From Basidiobolus ranarum (lineage: Eukaryota > Basidiobolomycota > Basidiobolomycetes > Basidiobolales): a stretch of DNA of 21,471 bases. The stretch is taken from contig JASJQH010007079.1 in NCBI GenBank assembly GCA_040143965.1, positions 1 through 21,471 on the forward strand, written 5' to 3'. The notes beneath the pieces were generated by a model. It was not told the DNA's origin. It made no database searches and was given only the letters and a program-made list of their open reading frames with translations. Numbering within the stretch: position 1 is the first letter of the stretch; every line of letters begins with the position of its first letter. The position numbers and the translations under genes were made by a program. Positions 1-7,979 of this stretch are shown here, in pieces.

Positions 1-78
1 AGTGTTTTCTCAGTAAGTGTTTTCTCTCCATTGAACCAATACAGTGTTCCTATTTGTTAGGAAGTGTTCCTTTTTGTT
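1..78. repeat. short imperfect direct repeats
   Basis: AGTGTTTTCT occurs at 1-10 and 16-25, and a longer unit AGTGTTCCTWTTTGTT at about 43-58 and 63-78. These are simple imperfect direct repeats in AT-rich DNA at the left edge. No coding potential is seen. Apart from these repeats and the tandem pair at 202-271, the stretch 1-611 holds nothing I can identify. It is the 3' side of the minus-strand regulator gene. Confidence 0.5.
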
Positions 79-201
79 TCGATTTACTTCATAGATTATT
101 AAGTGCGCACGGAGTGTTTGTATTGGCTCTTATTCTAAGGTGGTTTGCCCAGGTACTTTCAAATATACTAAACAAGGACATTAAGTGATTTCTCATCATC
201 A

Positions 202-271
202 TTCCAAAGTATCCACGTTGTGGGGTGAATGGTAAGTTCCAAAGTATCTGCGCTGTGGGGTGAATGGTAAG
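202..271. repeat. tandem duplication, 2 x 35 bp
   Basis: Two adjacent 35-bp units (202-236 and 237-271) start TTCCAAAGTAT and end GGTGAATGGTAAG. They differ at only three positions. The unit length is not a multiple of three and no gene covers it, so this looks like a recent local duplication in non-coding DNA. Confidence 0.85.
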
Positions 272-611
272 GATAGACTCTTATGCTATCAGGTGTAGTG
301 GTTGAGTTTGAATGGCCAGAGAAGGATTTGGATTCCCGAACGAATATTCACATCAGACACATATATAGTCCGTCCTTATGAAGGTTATCATGAATAATGT
401 CGGCTAGTGGATTCTTCTAGACATAGCAACTTAACCTTCAGCCTTCTCTGATTATTAAAGTTTAAACGGGAAACGCCATGTAACCTCGATGTTAAGCGAA
501 TATTAAAACTGATTGGATATTTATCAATGAATCCAAAGGAAGAAGAATTTACAAATCAAAGGTTGAAACAAATAATACACAAGAAATTTCGATCACACTC
601 TAAAATCTCAT

Positions 612-3152
612 TCATGTCAGATGTTTCAGCATGCTGTAGGGAGCTGGTGGTGGTGGGGAAGGTTGTACTGGTAGCGTGGGTGGATTATTTTTTAGATTGG
701 GATAGAATGGGGGAAAATAAGAGTTGCTTGCATTATTTTGAATCCCATTATTTTGAACCTCACTATTACCATTGCTCTCATTCTTAGCGGTGTTAAACCT
801 TACATCCATTCCACCGTCATATTGGCCCACATATTCGTTCCATTCATCGAAATCAAACGACAATGGAACATTCCATATGGGAAGTGAATTGCCTTGGAGA
901 TTGCTATTGTTCAACACTTGACCAAACCCATTTGGCGTGTTAGCCGACATCTCAGTAATAGTGTTGGTAGGTACGACGGGGTTGAACCCTGATGTAGAAA
1001 TAGAATAAGGTCCCAATGGCGATAATGTGGTGGGGATTGTCCCGGAAATCGGTTGTCTATTAGGTGTAAATCCAATAGGGTTAGGGAATTGGGCAGCCAT
1101 TCGAGGTGGATACATACTACCAGACATTTGTAGCGAATGCACCCTAGAATTGACAGTGGAACCTGGGATATCACTTGGGTTGGTTCCTCCGACAGAAGCG
1201 GCTTGTGTCATGGCAAATTCGTTATTTTCTGACAACGAACTGGGAAGGCCAGTGGTTAAGACTGGACTGGGTTGATTGAACTCTTCTTCATTCAGTCGCA
1301 TACCTCTAGCATCAAGTAGACTCTTTAGTGTTACATAATACTTGCCAGCACTTCCCCAACGTCCTCTCACGATCTCCAGAATTTGAAGGTTCTGGTGTAG
1401 GCTTTTCTTTGCTGATTTGCTTAGCCATGGATCGTTAGACGTAGCGTTGATGAGGTGAACGGTACTTGAAGTGAACAATGGGAAAAGCACGAGAACAAGA
1501 AACTCTTCAAAATCAGGTTTTCCATGGCATGCTGCAGCGATCGCGGTGATACTATTGGCGGAAGTGGTGCAAATATGTAAGGATGGGTATGGAGACGGAA
1601 GAACCTTAGGTTTAGGCTTGGGGATATAGGGACGGTGAAGCAGAATCAAGGCGTTATGATAAAGAATATGAATATATGCTACAAGTGGAGCAGAAGGAGG
1701 AGTTCCAGCAAAATATTCCGAAGGTTCGTATTTCATACTACTGGGAAGCGACACTTGCCAGGTGTGTAATGCTGAATCTAGTTCCAAAAGGATCGATTCA
1801 CTACGAATAGGATTCTCAGTGGAAGTTCCACGAATAGCATAGATATTGTTCAATATTGAGCCCATGATTTCGTGAAGTTTGACAGACTGCACAAAGACTT
1901 TCATACAATATCCAGCCTCCGGATCAGACATCACCTGTGGAGAGTCCAACTCGAGGGGAGGAATATTAGGATAACTTGTATCGCAATGTCTATCATCAAT
2001 GCACAGCGGCCTTCCCATAGAAGAACTAGCTCCGCGATCAAGAATGTAGCAAGCCCACCAAACGCGCTTACGCGTTTCTCTGACACTATTAGATAATCTC
2101 TGTGTTTGCCATGAGTCAGGATTACGATGTAGCCCTAAATCTTCCGCAAGACGGATAGCCATTCCACTATAAATCCAAGATTTTATACCACCGTGTGTGA
2201 TTCGGAAGCAGATGGAAAGTAGAATCAAGGCTTGAACATTGGAGAGCGAGGTAACATCATATGACTCATTCAACAGACATTTGGCTCTACTGTAGAATAC
2301 CTCGAATCGAGCATTTTCTTTATGAAGCCATTCTCTTTCACGTGAGAGATTAGAAGATAATGCGAAGATCGAATTCAATAGTAACTTCGAAACCGAGTGA
2401 ACATTTTGCCGTAACTGACCATAGAAATCCGCCTTATGTAACAAAGGGAAGAATGGATTAATGTAAGTAAAATAAACATCCAGTAAATGCTCAAAGACTG
2501 GTGAAGCAGGAAGCACGTCGGTCTTATCTTCGGAACTCTCCTGGTTTGAGGACTCTTGAATAAACGACCGAAGAGAATCAAATGAATCCTCCATTTTCAC
2601 GTTATCTTGAAGAACATAGAAGCCGGAACTACCACCCATGTATCTCACTCGACCTTGTTCATCGAAGCTGAGTTGACTTGTATCATCTCCTAAGGATTCG
2701 ATGACAGGATCTGAAGCTAATACATCTCGAGGACTACTCTTTGAGGAATTAGTGAGAGGAGAGTTACATGCTGACTCTGAAGAATCTTTAGATATATGTG
2801 GACTCCGTATATGTTCATTTGATTTACTAGAACGTTGTGAATTGATTATCACGGCTGAATCATCGACTTCAATCTTACGAAGCTCAGCCATTATATTCTC
2901 GGCAACACGAGGATCACTCTGGGCAAGTCCACCTAGTAGATGCTCCATACGGTGTAGACGGTTTTCGATGGCTTCGATGTATCCCTTAGGCGGACCTCGC
3001 TTTTTGGTGACATCAAGATATGTACATTCAATATTAAGAACTTTACAATGACCACAACAAGGCTGTACACCATCACAACGAACTTTCTTTCGCCGACAAT
3101 GATCGCAAGCACGACTGACGCGTTGTCGTTTGTGTTCCTCACTACTAGTCAT
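612..3152 (-). CDS. Zn2Cys6 fungal-specific transcription factor
   Basis: An 846-residue predicted nuclear DNA-binding regulator in one uninterrupted reading frame. The binuclear zinc cluster is at residues 16-43 (C16, C19, C26, C33, C36, C43, spacing CX2CX6CX6CX2CX6C, with basic RRKKVR between). An extra cysteine, C32, directly precedes C33. A linker KKRGPPKGYIEAIENRLHRM leads into a short coiled coil (about 55-78), the usual dimerisation element. The fungal transcription factor domain (PF04082-like) spans about 217-480 and contains INPFFPLLHK, GMAIRLAEDLGLHR and RKRVWWACYILDR. The tail (about 680-846) is rich in Ser, Asn, Pro and Gln and ends in a proline run, typical of an activation region. 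The start is the first Met, 15 residues before the zinc cluster. The layout resembles the large XlnR/CTF1-like class, but target genes and inducer cannot be read from the sequence. It is the only large gene here without introns. Confidence 0.93.
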   Translation of the reverse strand: MTSSEEHKRQRVSRACDHCRRKKVRCDGVQPCCGHCKVLNIECTYLDVTKKRGPPKGYIEAIENRLHRMEHLLGGLAQSDPRVAENIMAELRKIEVDDSAVIINSQRSSKSNEHIRSPHISKDSSESACNSPLTNSSKSSPRDVLASDPVIESLGDDTSQLSFDEQGRVRYMGGSSGFYVLQDNVKMEDSFDSLRSFIQESSNQESSEDKTDVLPASPVFEHLLDVYFTYINPFFPLLHKADFYGQLRQNVHSVSKLLLNSIFALSSNLSREREWLHKENARFEVFYSRAKCLLNESYDVTSLSNVQALILLSICFRITHGGIKSWIYSGMAIRLAEDLGLHRNPDSWQTQRLSNSVRETRKRVWWACYILDRGASSSMGRPLCIDDRHCDTSYPNIPPLELDSPQVMSDPEAGYCMKVFVQSVKLHEIMGSILNNIYAIRGTSTENPIRSESILLELDSALHTWQVSLPSSMKYEPSEYFAGTPPSAPLVAYIHILYHNALILLHRPYIPKPKPKVLPSPYPSLHICTTSANSITAIAAACHGKPDFEEFLVLVLFPLFTSSTVHLINATSNDPWLSKSAKKSLHQNLQILEIVRGRWGSAGKYYVTLKSLLDARGMRLNEEEFNQPSPVLTTGLPSSLSENNEFAMTQAASVGGTNPSDIPGSTVNSRVHSLQMSGSMYPPRMAAQFPNPIGFTPNRQPISGTIPTTLSPLGPYSISTSGFNPVVPTNTITEMSANTPNGFGQVLNNSNLQGNSLPIWNVPLSFDFDEWNEYVGQYDGGMDVRFNTAKNESNGNSEVQNNGIQNNASNSYFPPFYPNLKNNPPTLPVQPSPPPPAPYSMLKHLT

Positions 3153-3462
3153 TTTTAGGGAAAAAAGAGAATACTTCTATTTTTAACAATACTCTGGAAG
3201 AATATACCCCGTCAAGGGTTAATGTACGCAGTCAGAGTATCTAAAGCTGATTAATTAGATCAGAGAAGTAGAAACTCTGGGGATAGGGAGCAATATGAAT
3301 AGATATAAGTGTAGATATATATAACCACCTGTCAAATGTGGCACTAAAGACGCGACTACAGCAACAAAAATTCCAACTTCAGAATATATGGGAAATGTTC
3401 GGACTTTTCAATGTACGAAATAGACCCTCTACATTTCATTTATAATCCTACAGATCAAAAGC
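3153..3462. promoter_or_regulatory. upstream region of the Zn2Cys6 gene
   Basis: A 310-bp spacer between the minus-strand regulator and a possible plus-strand ORF. It must hold the regulator's promoter. Around 3248-3264 there is a small interrupted palindrome, CTGATTAATTAGATCAG. No clear inverted CGG/CCG pair, the usual Zn2Cys6 site, stands out. A TTTATAAT at about 3439-3446 lies too close to the ATG at 3463 to be a convincing TATA box for that ORF. Confidence 0.4.
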
Positions 3463-3768
3463 ATGGCAAAACACTTAATGTCTCAAAATATCTCCAAATA
3501 CCGAAGTAGCCATCGCAAATCACCAATTCAGTCAGTAGAAATTTCGACTAAACGTCAATCAACGAGAATAGCAAATCTTAATTCCAAGAGTAGCGTATCT
3601 TCAATGCGTCAACCAACTACCCTGTCCCTGAAAGACTGTGAGTATCTATTACTGGATTACTTATGTGCGCAAGCTGAATCTATTACCTATTCCGATACAG
3701 GTCTAGCTTTGTATTCCCAAAAACCGACATGTAACCCGAATTCCCTACTCTTTCCTACTCGTCAGTGA
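3463..3768 (+). CDS. small hypothetical ORF, doubtful
   Basis: A 101-codon open frame, rich in Ser, Lys and Gln at its N-terminus, that I do not recognise. It contains a plausible start context (AGCATGG) and a basic N-terminal half. It has no recognisable domain, signal peptide or membrane segment. A GTGAGT inside it (about 3639) could be a splice donor, so the open frame may be a first exon, or may be chance. It is divergent from the regulator gene. Treat it as unproven. Confidence 0.25.
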   Translation: MAKHLMSQNISKYRSSHRKSPIQSVEISTKRQSTRIANLNSKSSVSSMRQPTTLSLKDCEYLLLDYLCAQAESITYSDTGLALYSQKPTCNPNSLLFPTRQ

Positions 3769-4142
3769 GCATTTCCGACCCTTTCTCGTCAACCATCTAA
3801 AGATAACTGAGGGTAAAACCATTTAACCCTAATCAATATGAAATGGCTTTTCGTCCAATTTAGTCACCTTGATGTCATAATTGATATTGTTTGCTCATCA
3901 CTTCTAGATGTGGGTTAGGTTACCGGGTTTTACCGAAGATCTCCGATTCAGGTTTGTTGAATTTGGTTTATCCAAGTTGCTAGAATCGTGGTTGTTCTAA
4001 TAGCTATCTGTGTCTGGATTGGACCTACTCCTGAGTTACTATCTTAATCTACTCATCCAAATAGGATAGTATATACTCAGCTAAAAAGGGTAATATCTCT
4101 CGGCCAAACAGGGTAATATCTATCCTTTATAAAACCGAAATC

Positions 4143-4182
4143 ATCAAGAAAGGCCAGGTTAGATCAAGAAAGACCAGGTTAG
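4143..4182. repeat. tandem duplication, 2 x 20 bp
   Basis: Two adjacent copies of ATCAAGAAAGRCCAGGTTAG (4143-4162 and 4163-4182), differing by a single base. It lies in non-coding DNA just upstream of the 33-bp minisatellite. Confidence 0.85.
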
Positions 4183-4297
4183 CAAAAACTATAGACAAGA
4201 ATACTGCTGATGACGAAATTTTTCCCAGTGTTGCCAAAAATAGCTGATATTCAATACACGTGTAATTATCAAAAGGCAAATTTTGACTACACCATAT

Positions 4298-4439
4298 ATT
4301 TCATATGTATAGGTAGAGTATATCTATCGTATTTCGTATGTATAGGTAGAGTATATCTATCGTATTTCGTATGTATAGGTAGAGTATATCTATCGTATTT
4401 CGTATGTATAGGTAGAGTATATCTATCGTATTTCATATA
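4298..4439. repeat. 33-bp minisatellite, about 4.3 copies
   Basis: Four full head-to-tail units of 33 bp (4298-4330, 4331-4363, 4364-4396, 4397-4429) plus about 10 bp of a fifth. Units begin ATTTCRTATGTATAGGTAG and are essentially identical. The only variable base seen is position 6: A in the first and in the partial last copy, G in the three middle copies. Because 33 is a multiple of three, both strands stay open through the array, giving an 11-residue repeat in each apparent ORF. I consider these ORFs artefacts. Confidence 0.92.
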
Positions 4440-4932
4440 TAGTGTTTTTTCCGGATGTTCTAGAGCAGGTGATCTCTTTTTATCAAAATATCTACTTATC
4501 ACTCCGTGGATGCAACCATGTTAACAGGTTTCAAAGTCGTTTGGTTTGCTTGTTAATTATTGCTTAAATTATTGTTTAAATTACTTGCTTGTTGTTTAGG
4601 CCATTAGGCTAGTATGTTACATAAATCAATTGATTTCCCATTGCTAGTGAACAACTCTAAAGCCCCAACATTTGTTGGATGTTCTTAAGAGTTTTTTTAG
4701 ACAGCAATATAGTTTCTTCATGAGTTAAGCGGTGTTTGGGTTTGCAAAGGAGAGAAATATGGGAAAATATTGTTACTTGCGTAGATGGGAAAAATATTGT
4801 TGCGTAGGTGAATGGAAAATCGTATCCTAGAATAAACAAGGTTTTCATTTATTTATCTCTAAACCATGTAAGGCTAGTCATTAGTTTGCATACTTGTGAG
4901 TTTAAGGAACCCGCGGCAAAACCCCATAATTA

Positions 4933-4996
4933 GCTTTGAGTATTCTACAATTGCGTTTCTGCTTTGAGTATTCTACAATTGCATTTCTGCTTTGAG
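4933..4996. repeat. tandem duplication, 28 bp x 2.3
   Basis: GCTTTGAGTATTCTACAATT begins each of two 28-bp units (4933-4960 and 4961-4988) that differ at one base. A third partial copy, GCTTTGAG, runs to 4996. Non-coding, about 200 bp upstream of the membrane-protein gene. Confidence 0.85.
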
Positions 4997-5205
4997 CTCA
5001 ACATAGTCGCCAACAATTCATCTATGAAAATCTTCGTATAGAACATTCGCCATCAAATATTAGCTGACAATATACTAGCTTAGAATTCGATAGGTATGGA
5101 TCCAAGATGTGATCAGATCCAGATCTAGTAGAATATTTGGTTGGAATATGGTGAGTGTAGAAATGTGTAGACGAATATTTCATTTCTTACTCAACCGTTA
5201 ACAAT

Positions 5206-5823
5206 ATGGTAAGAATCTCCGAATTTGACGAAAGAACCAAACATAAACCTCGTCCACGTAAACCACTCTTAGATGATATACCAGACATAGAAAAACATCG
5301 TATCATCGAGGAAACTGGCATTCTAAAGCAAGTGAAAATCCCCAAACCTGAAAATCAACCACCTCCGGAAGGTTACTTTTTGCAAGCATTGTTGTTCACT
5401 ATACCTTTTACCGCATTGTTTGGACTCTTTGAAGCGTTGGTTCATCAACAGTACAATAATACTATCACTATAGGGATGATATTTCAAAAGATGGCCAAAG
5501 TATTCCCAGGTAATGTTCTTTACCATATTGTAAAGAGAAGACCATGCTAAAGTGGACTTTTTTTATTAGGTTTATTACTTATCATCTACCTCACTTGTCG
5601 TTTCCGTCACTCGAAAATCATGACTCCCGCACTTACAGTTGTTGGCTCTATGTCAGGATGTTTCCTTCTTCATGTGATGCACAACGATCCTGCCTTTGGA
5701 GTCATGCTGCGTTGCCCAGGTTTAGCAACATTCTGGATTTATTGTATCTTTCAACTTGACATAATTCCTTGTCTAGTTAGTTTGTTGCCAGTAGGATGTT
5801 ATTATTATTTTTATTATGTGTAA
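5206..5823 (+). CDS. small multi-pass membrane protein, DUF7719-like
   Basis: Two exons, 5206-5509 and 5570-5823, joined across a 60-nt intron (GTAATG donor, TTATTAG acceptor), give 185 residues. The N-terminal ~60 residues are charged and proline-rich. Then follow hydrophobic stretches: FLQALLFTIPFTALFGLFEA, a segment spanning the splice junction (FPGLLLIIYLTC), one starting TPALTVVGSMSG, and a C-terminal one ending in an aromatic run. Motifs such as ALVHQQY and the C-terminal ATFWIYCIFQLDI recall a small fungal membrane family that I remember as DUF7719. Its function is unknown to me, and the family assignment is from memory of its conserved pattern. Cellular location is probably an internal membrane (inference). 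An AATAAA lies 31 nt past the stop (5854-5859). Confidence 0.75.
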
Positions 5824-7018
5824 TTTATTCATTTTTTCTGTTCCTTTGGATAGAATAAAAATCATACATCTTTTGTCATATTGAATTGATTGTTATGAAG
5901 ACATGGGTGGGTCCCCTTAGATTGTAAAACATCCCTTAGTGTATTTTGGAAAATTTTCAATGAAATTTTATTAAAATCTACATGTACCATCAATGCCAAC
6001 TCTTACAAACTCATTGCCTCCGGACCTAGTCAACTTTTCAAGAAGATAGATAATGCTTTTTTCGTAACGTACGATACGCAGACATTGTCGCTTATAATTC
6101 GGATACGCTATAGCTGGTGCAGTACAGATATGTCCATTAACGTATTTAAGGACGAGCTCAAATCATAGAAGAACCTTGCTTTATCGGTCTCATGATTGCT
6201 CCGATTTTCTTAGCTCTCTGTTGAGTGAAGGTCAGAATGAAATCGCAAGCCAGGTCGCGTAAATGCGCGTCAAGCATCACCACAATAGTGCAAAGCTGTA
6301 ACACTATACCAATTAGGATAAATATTTTCGTTAAAGGTATATACAGCTAATTGTAAACAATATTGCAAGCAATATTTATTTATCTTTTTTTTCAATTTTA
6401 GAATCTATGGTCCTTTAGTTGTCTATTGATACAATAACTCCTTACGGTTGGGAGCACTACTATTTACTGAGCTAATGGTTATTTCTGACGAACGTTAGGA
6501 TATTAAAAGTAAGTATACATTTCGTTCTTCTCACCGGGTTATGAAAATTGGGGACTTGTCAAGAAAAGAAAGGATAACAACTCTATTATGGAATTGAGAG
6601 CCTTTCTTTTCTTGTCATACACTAACATTGTGAAGTCTCATCCGACGTGACCCAAGATTAAAAATACTGACCTGCTGAAGACCTGACATATTGAATATCG
6701 TGATCAAGGACAGATACCAGGTCAACATAAATAGTTTTCAAAAATAATGTTCATTAACCTTGACTTCTTTCACTATAGGTTGGTCTACATTTATTTTATC
6801 GAAAGAATACATTTAATAAAAAATATTTCAAAATCATCGTGGGTATGGGTATTAGTATAGGTATAGGTAATTAATTCTAGTGAACAAAGGGTGAAGGAAA
6901 GGTGAAGAAAGGATGGAATTACTATGAAAGAGGTTGTTATAAAGATCGAGTTAAGAATTCATTTAGTACTTAGGGTTAGCCACCTCACTTCACCCCACTG
7001 GGGGGTAATTCAATCGTT
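5824..7018. other. convergent intergenic gap
   Basis: About 1.2 kb between the 3' ends of two convergent genes. No open frame with coding character was found on either strand. In particular, no kinase-domain motif (glycine loop, HRD, DFG) was seen on the minus strand, where the missing half of the PH-CRIB gene would be expected. It contains the hairpin at 6557-6617 and a telomere-like CTTAGGGTTAGC at about 6969-6980. Confidence 0.6.
6557..6617. repeat. inverted repeat, 17-bp arms
   Basis: TGTCAAGAAAAGAAAGG (6557-6573) is matched on the opposite strand by 6601-6617 with one mismatch, leaving a 27-nt loop. Transcribed RNA would fold into a strong stem-loop. It lies in the non-coding space between convergent genes. 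Its role is unknown: a 3'-end element, the tips of a small mobile element, or a small-RNA precursor are all possible. Confidence 0.8.
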
Positions 7019-7979
7019 TTAGTAACTGGTTTGTGCCATAAAGAACTAGATGATAATCAGGTTAAGGCCAATCATCATACTGCAACTGTATGGGTTATAT
7101 ATATATACATACCTCAAGATCGTCAAACACAGATAGCCTAGGGATTTCTGGGAGATCAAAGGGGTTAAGTGGGACGCTCATTCGATACCCAGCTTTTAAT
7201 AGGTCACCGGTTTTAGGGACAAGAGCAGAATAGTGTTTTGGATTATTCCCGTAATCAGGGTTATTTTCCTGATACATCTCCAACAAATCCTGAAGAATCT
7301 CTGGGTTCTCCAGGAGGGTGTTTTTACTCAGTTGAGGAGCGGTTATATTCGAGTCAAGTGTCTATCGAGACACAGTGAAACGACAAGTTAATAAAATGGC
7401 ACTTTTCAAGCATTTGTTCATACTAACCGTAATCATGCCAGTAGAATCATCAAAGCTGATATGCGCAGTGTGATTAAAGTTGGTAGGATTGGAAACCCCT
7501 TTCATTGGGGATCGCTACAGATACAAAAGTATTAATATGATATACTTACAAATGGTAACCGAAATTGACAGTACCTTGTAAATAGCGTCCATCCAAGACC
7601 ACATTTCATCGTCTGATTTGAAGCTGATAAAGAGTGTTCTGAGTTCAGTCGCCACTTTGACACAGTAAGTTCGACTACTGCACCGTTCCAAGTCCCGGAT
7701 TTCTTCAAAAAATAGGGTCTCCAGTGCCTTGTCTTCGTTCTTTTAGTAAAGTTAGTAAGGAACACAATAAATAATCCATGGATATTAAACCTGTTGCTTA
7801 TGAATAGTAACGCATGTATTCTTGAGCATGACCAAGCGTTTCGACCACAACCAGCTAGTCATACCTGTCCCTCGAACAGATAAATAGCCCCGCTTGATTG
7901 CCTCCATGGCCATCGCATTCTCTGGAAATTCCGGAGGAATGGTGGCAGTGCTAGAGATGGTCGAAGGATATCCGGTCAT
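7019..7979 (-). CDS. PH-CRIB protein, PAK/Cla4-like without kinase domain
   Basis: Exons on the minus strand: 7979-7791, 7739-7575, 7514-7428, 7361-7113 and probably 7045-7019, giving 238 residues. A PH domain runs from about residue 27 to 118 (AIKRGYLSVRG, WSKRLVMLK, ending DDEMWSWMDAIYK with the conserved tryptophan). A CRIB motif follows directly at about 125-141 (VSNPTNFNHTAHISFDD), matching the Cdc42/Rac-binding consensus except Ser for the usual Gly after HV/HI. A post-CRIB helix LLENPEILQDLLEMY is also PAK-like, though the usual GLP-x-x-W after the CRIB is absent. Cla4-type PAKs carry a C-terminal Ser/Thr kinase after these domains. Here the frame ends about 90 residues after the CRIB. 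If the last intron (7046-7112, GTATGT donor, CTTAAC branch-like motif) is retained, the protein ends at 7095 instead. The start chosen is the Met 26 residues before the PH domain; an in-frame upstream Met at 8162 adds an unlikely leader. Predicted role: membrane-binding effector or antagonist of Cdc42 (inference). Confidence 0.82.

Larger units (their letters stand above)
3769..5205. other. repeat-rich intergenic gap
   Basis: About 1.4 kb with no gene that I can support. It holds a telomere-like TAACCCTAA (3824-3832), a 20-bp duplication, a 33-bp minisatellite, a diverged repeat of ATGGGAAAATATTGTT around 4758-4801, and a 28-bp duplication. Short open frames here (4210-4524 plus, 4287-4502 minus, 4657-4848 minus) have no coding signature. 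The first two exist only because the minisatellite unit is divisible by three. Confidence 0.7.

Noticed and set aside
281-350. tRNA-like stretch (TGTAGTGGTTGAG followed by a GATTCCCGAACG)
   Set aside because: It loosely recalls A-box and B-box sequences, but no cloverleaf with paired acceptor and T arms can be drawn, and the B-box match is poor on either strand.
527-787. Plus-strand ORF of 86 codons
   Set aside because: It mostly overlaps the C-terminal coding part of the Zn2Cys6 gene on the other strand and has no domain or plausible composition.
4210-4524. Plus-strand ORF of 104 codons and its minus-strand mirror (4287-4502) with an 11-residue repeat
   Set aside because: Both are produced by the 33-bp minisatellite, whose length is a multiple of three. 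No recognisable protein features lie outside the repeat.
5824-7018. Possible kinase exons continuing the PAK-like gene
   Set aside because: No frame with glycine-loop, HRD or DFG motifs was seen by eye, and stops are dense in all minus frames. A profile search would be decisive.
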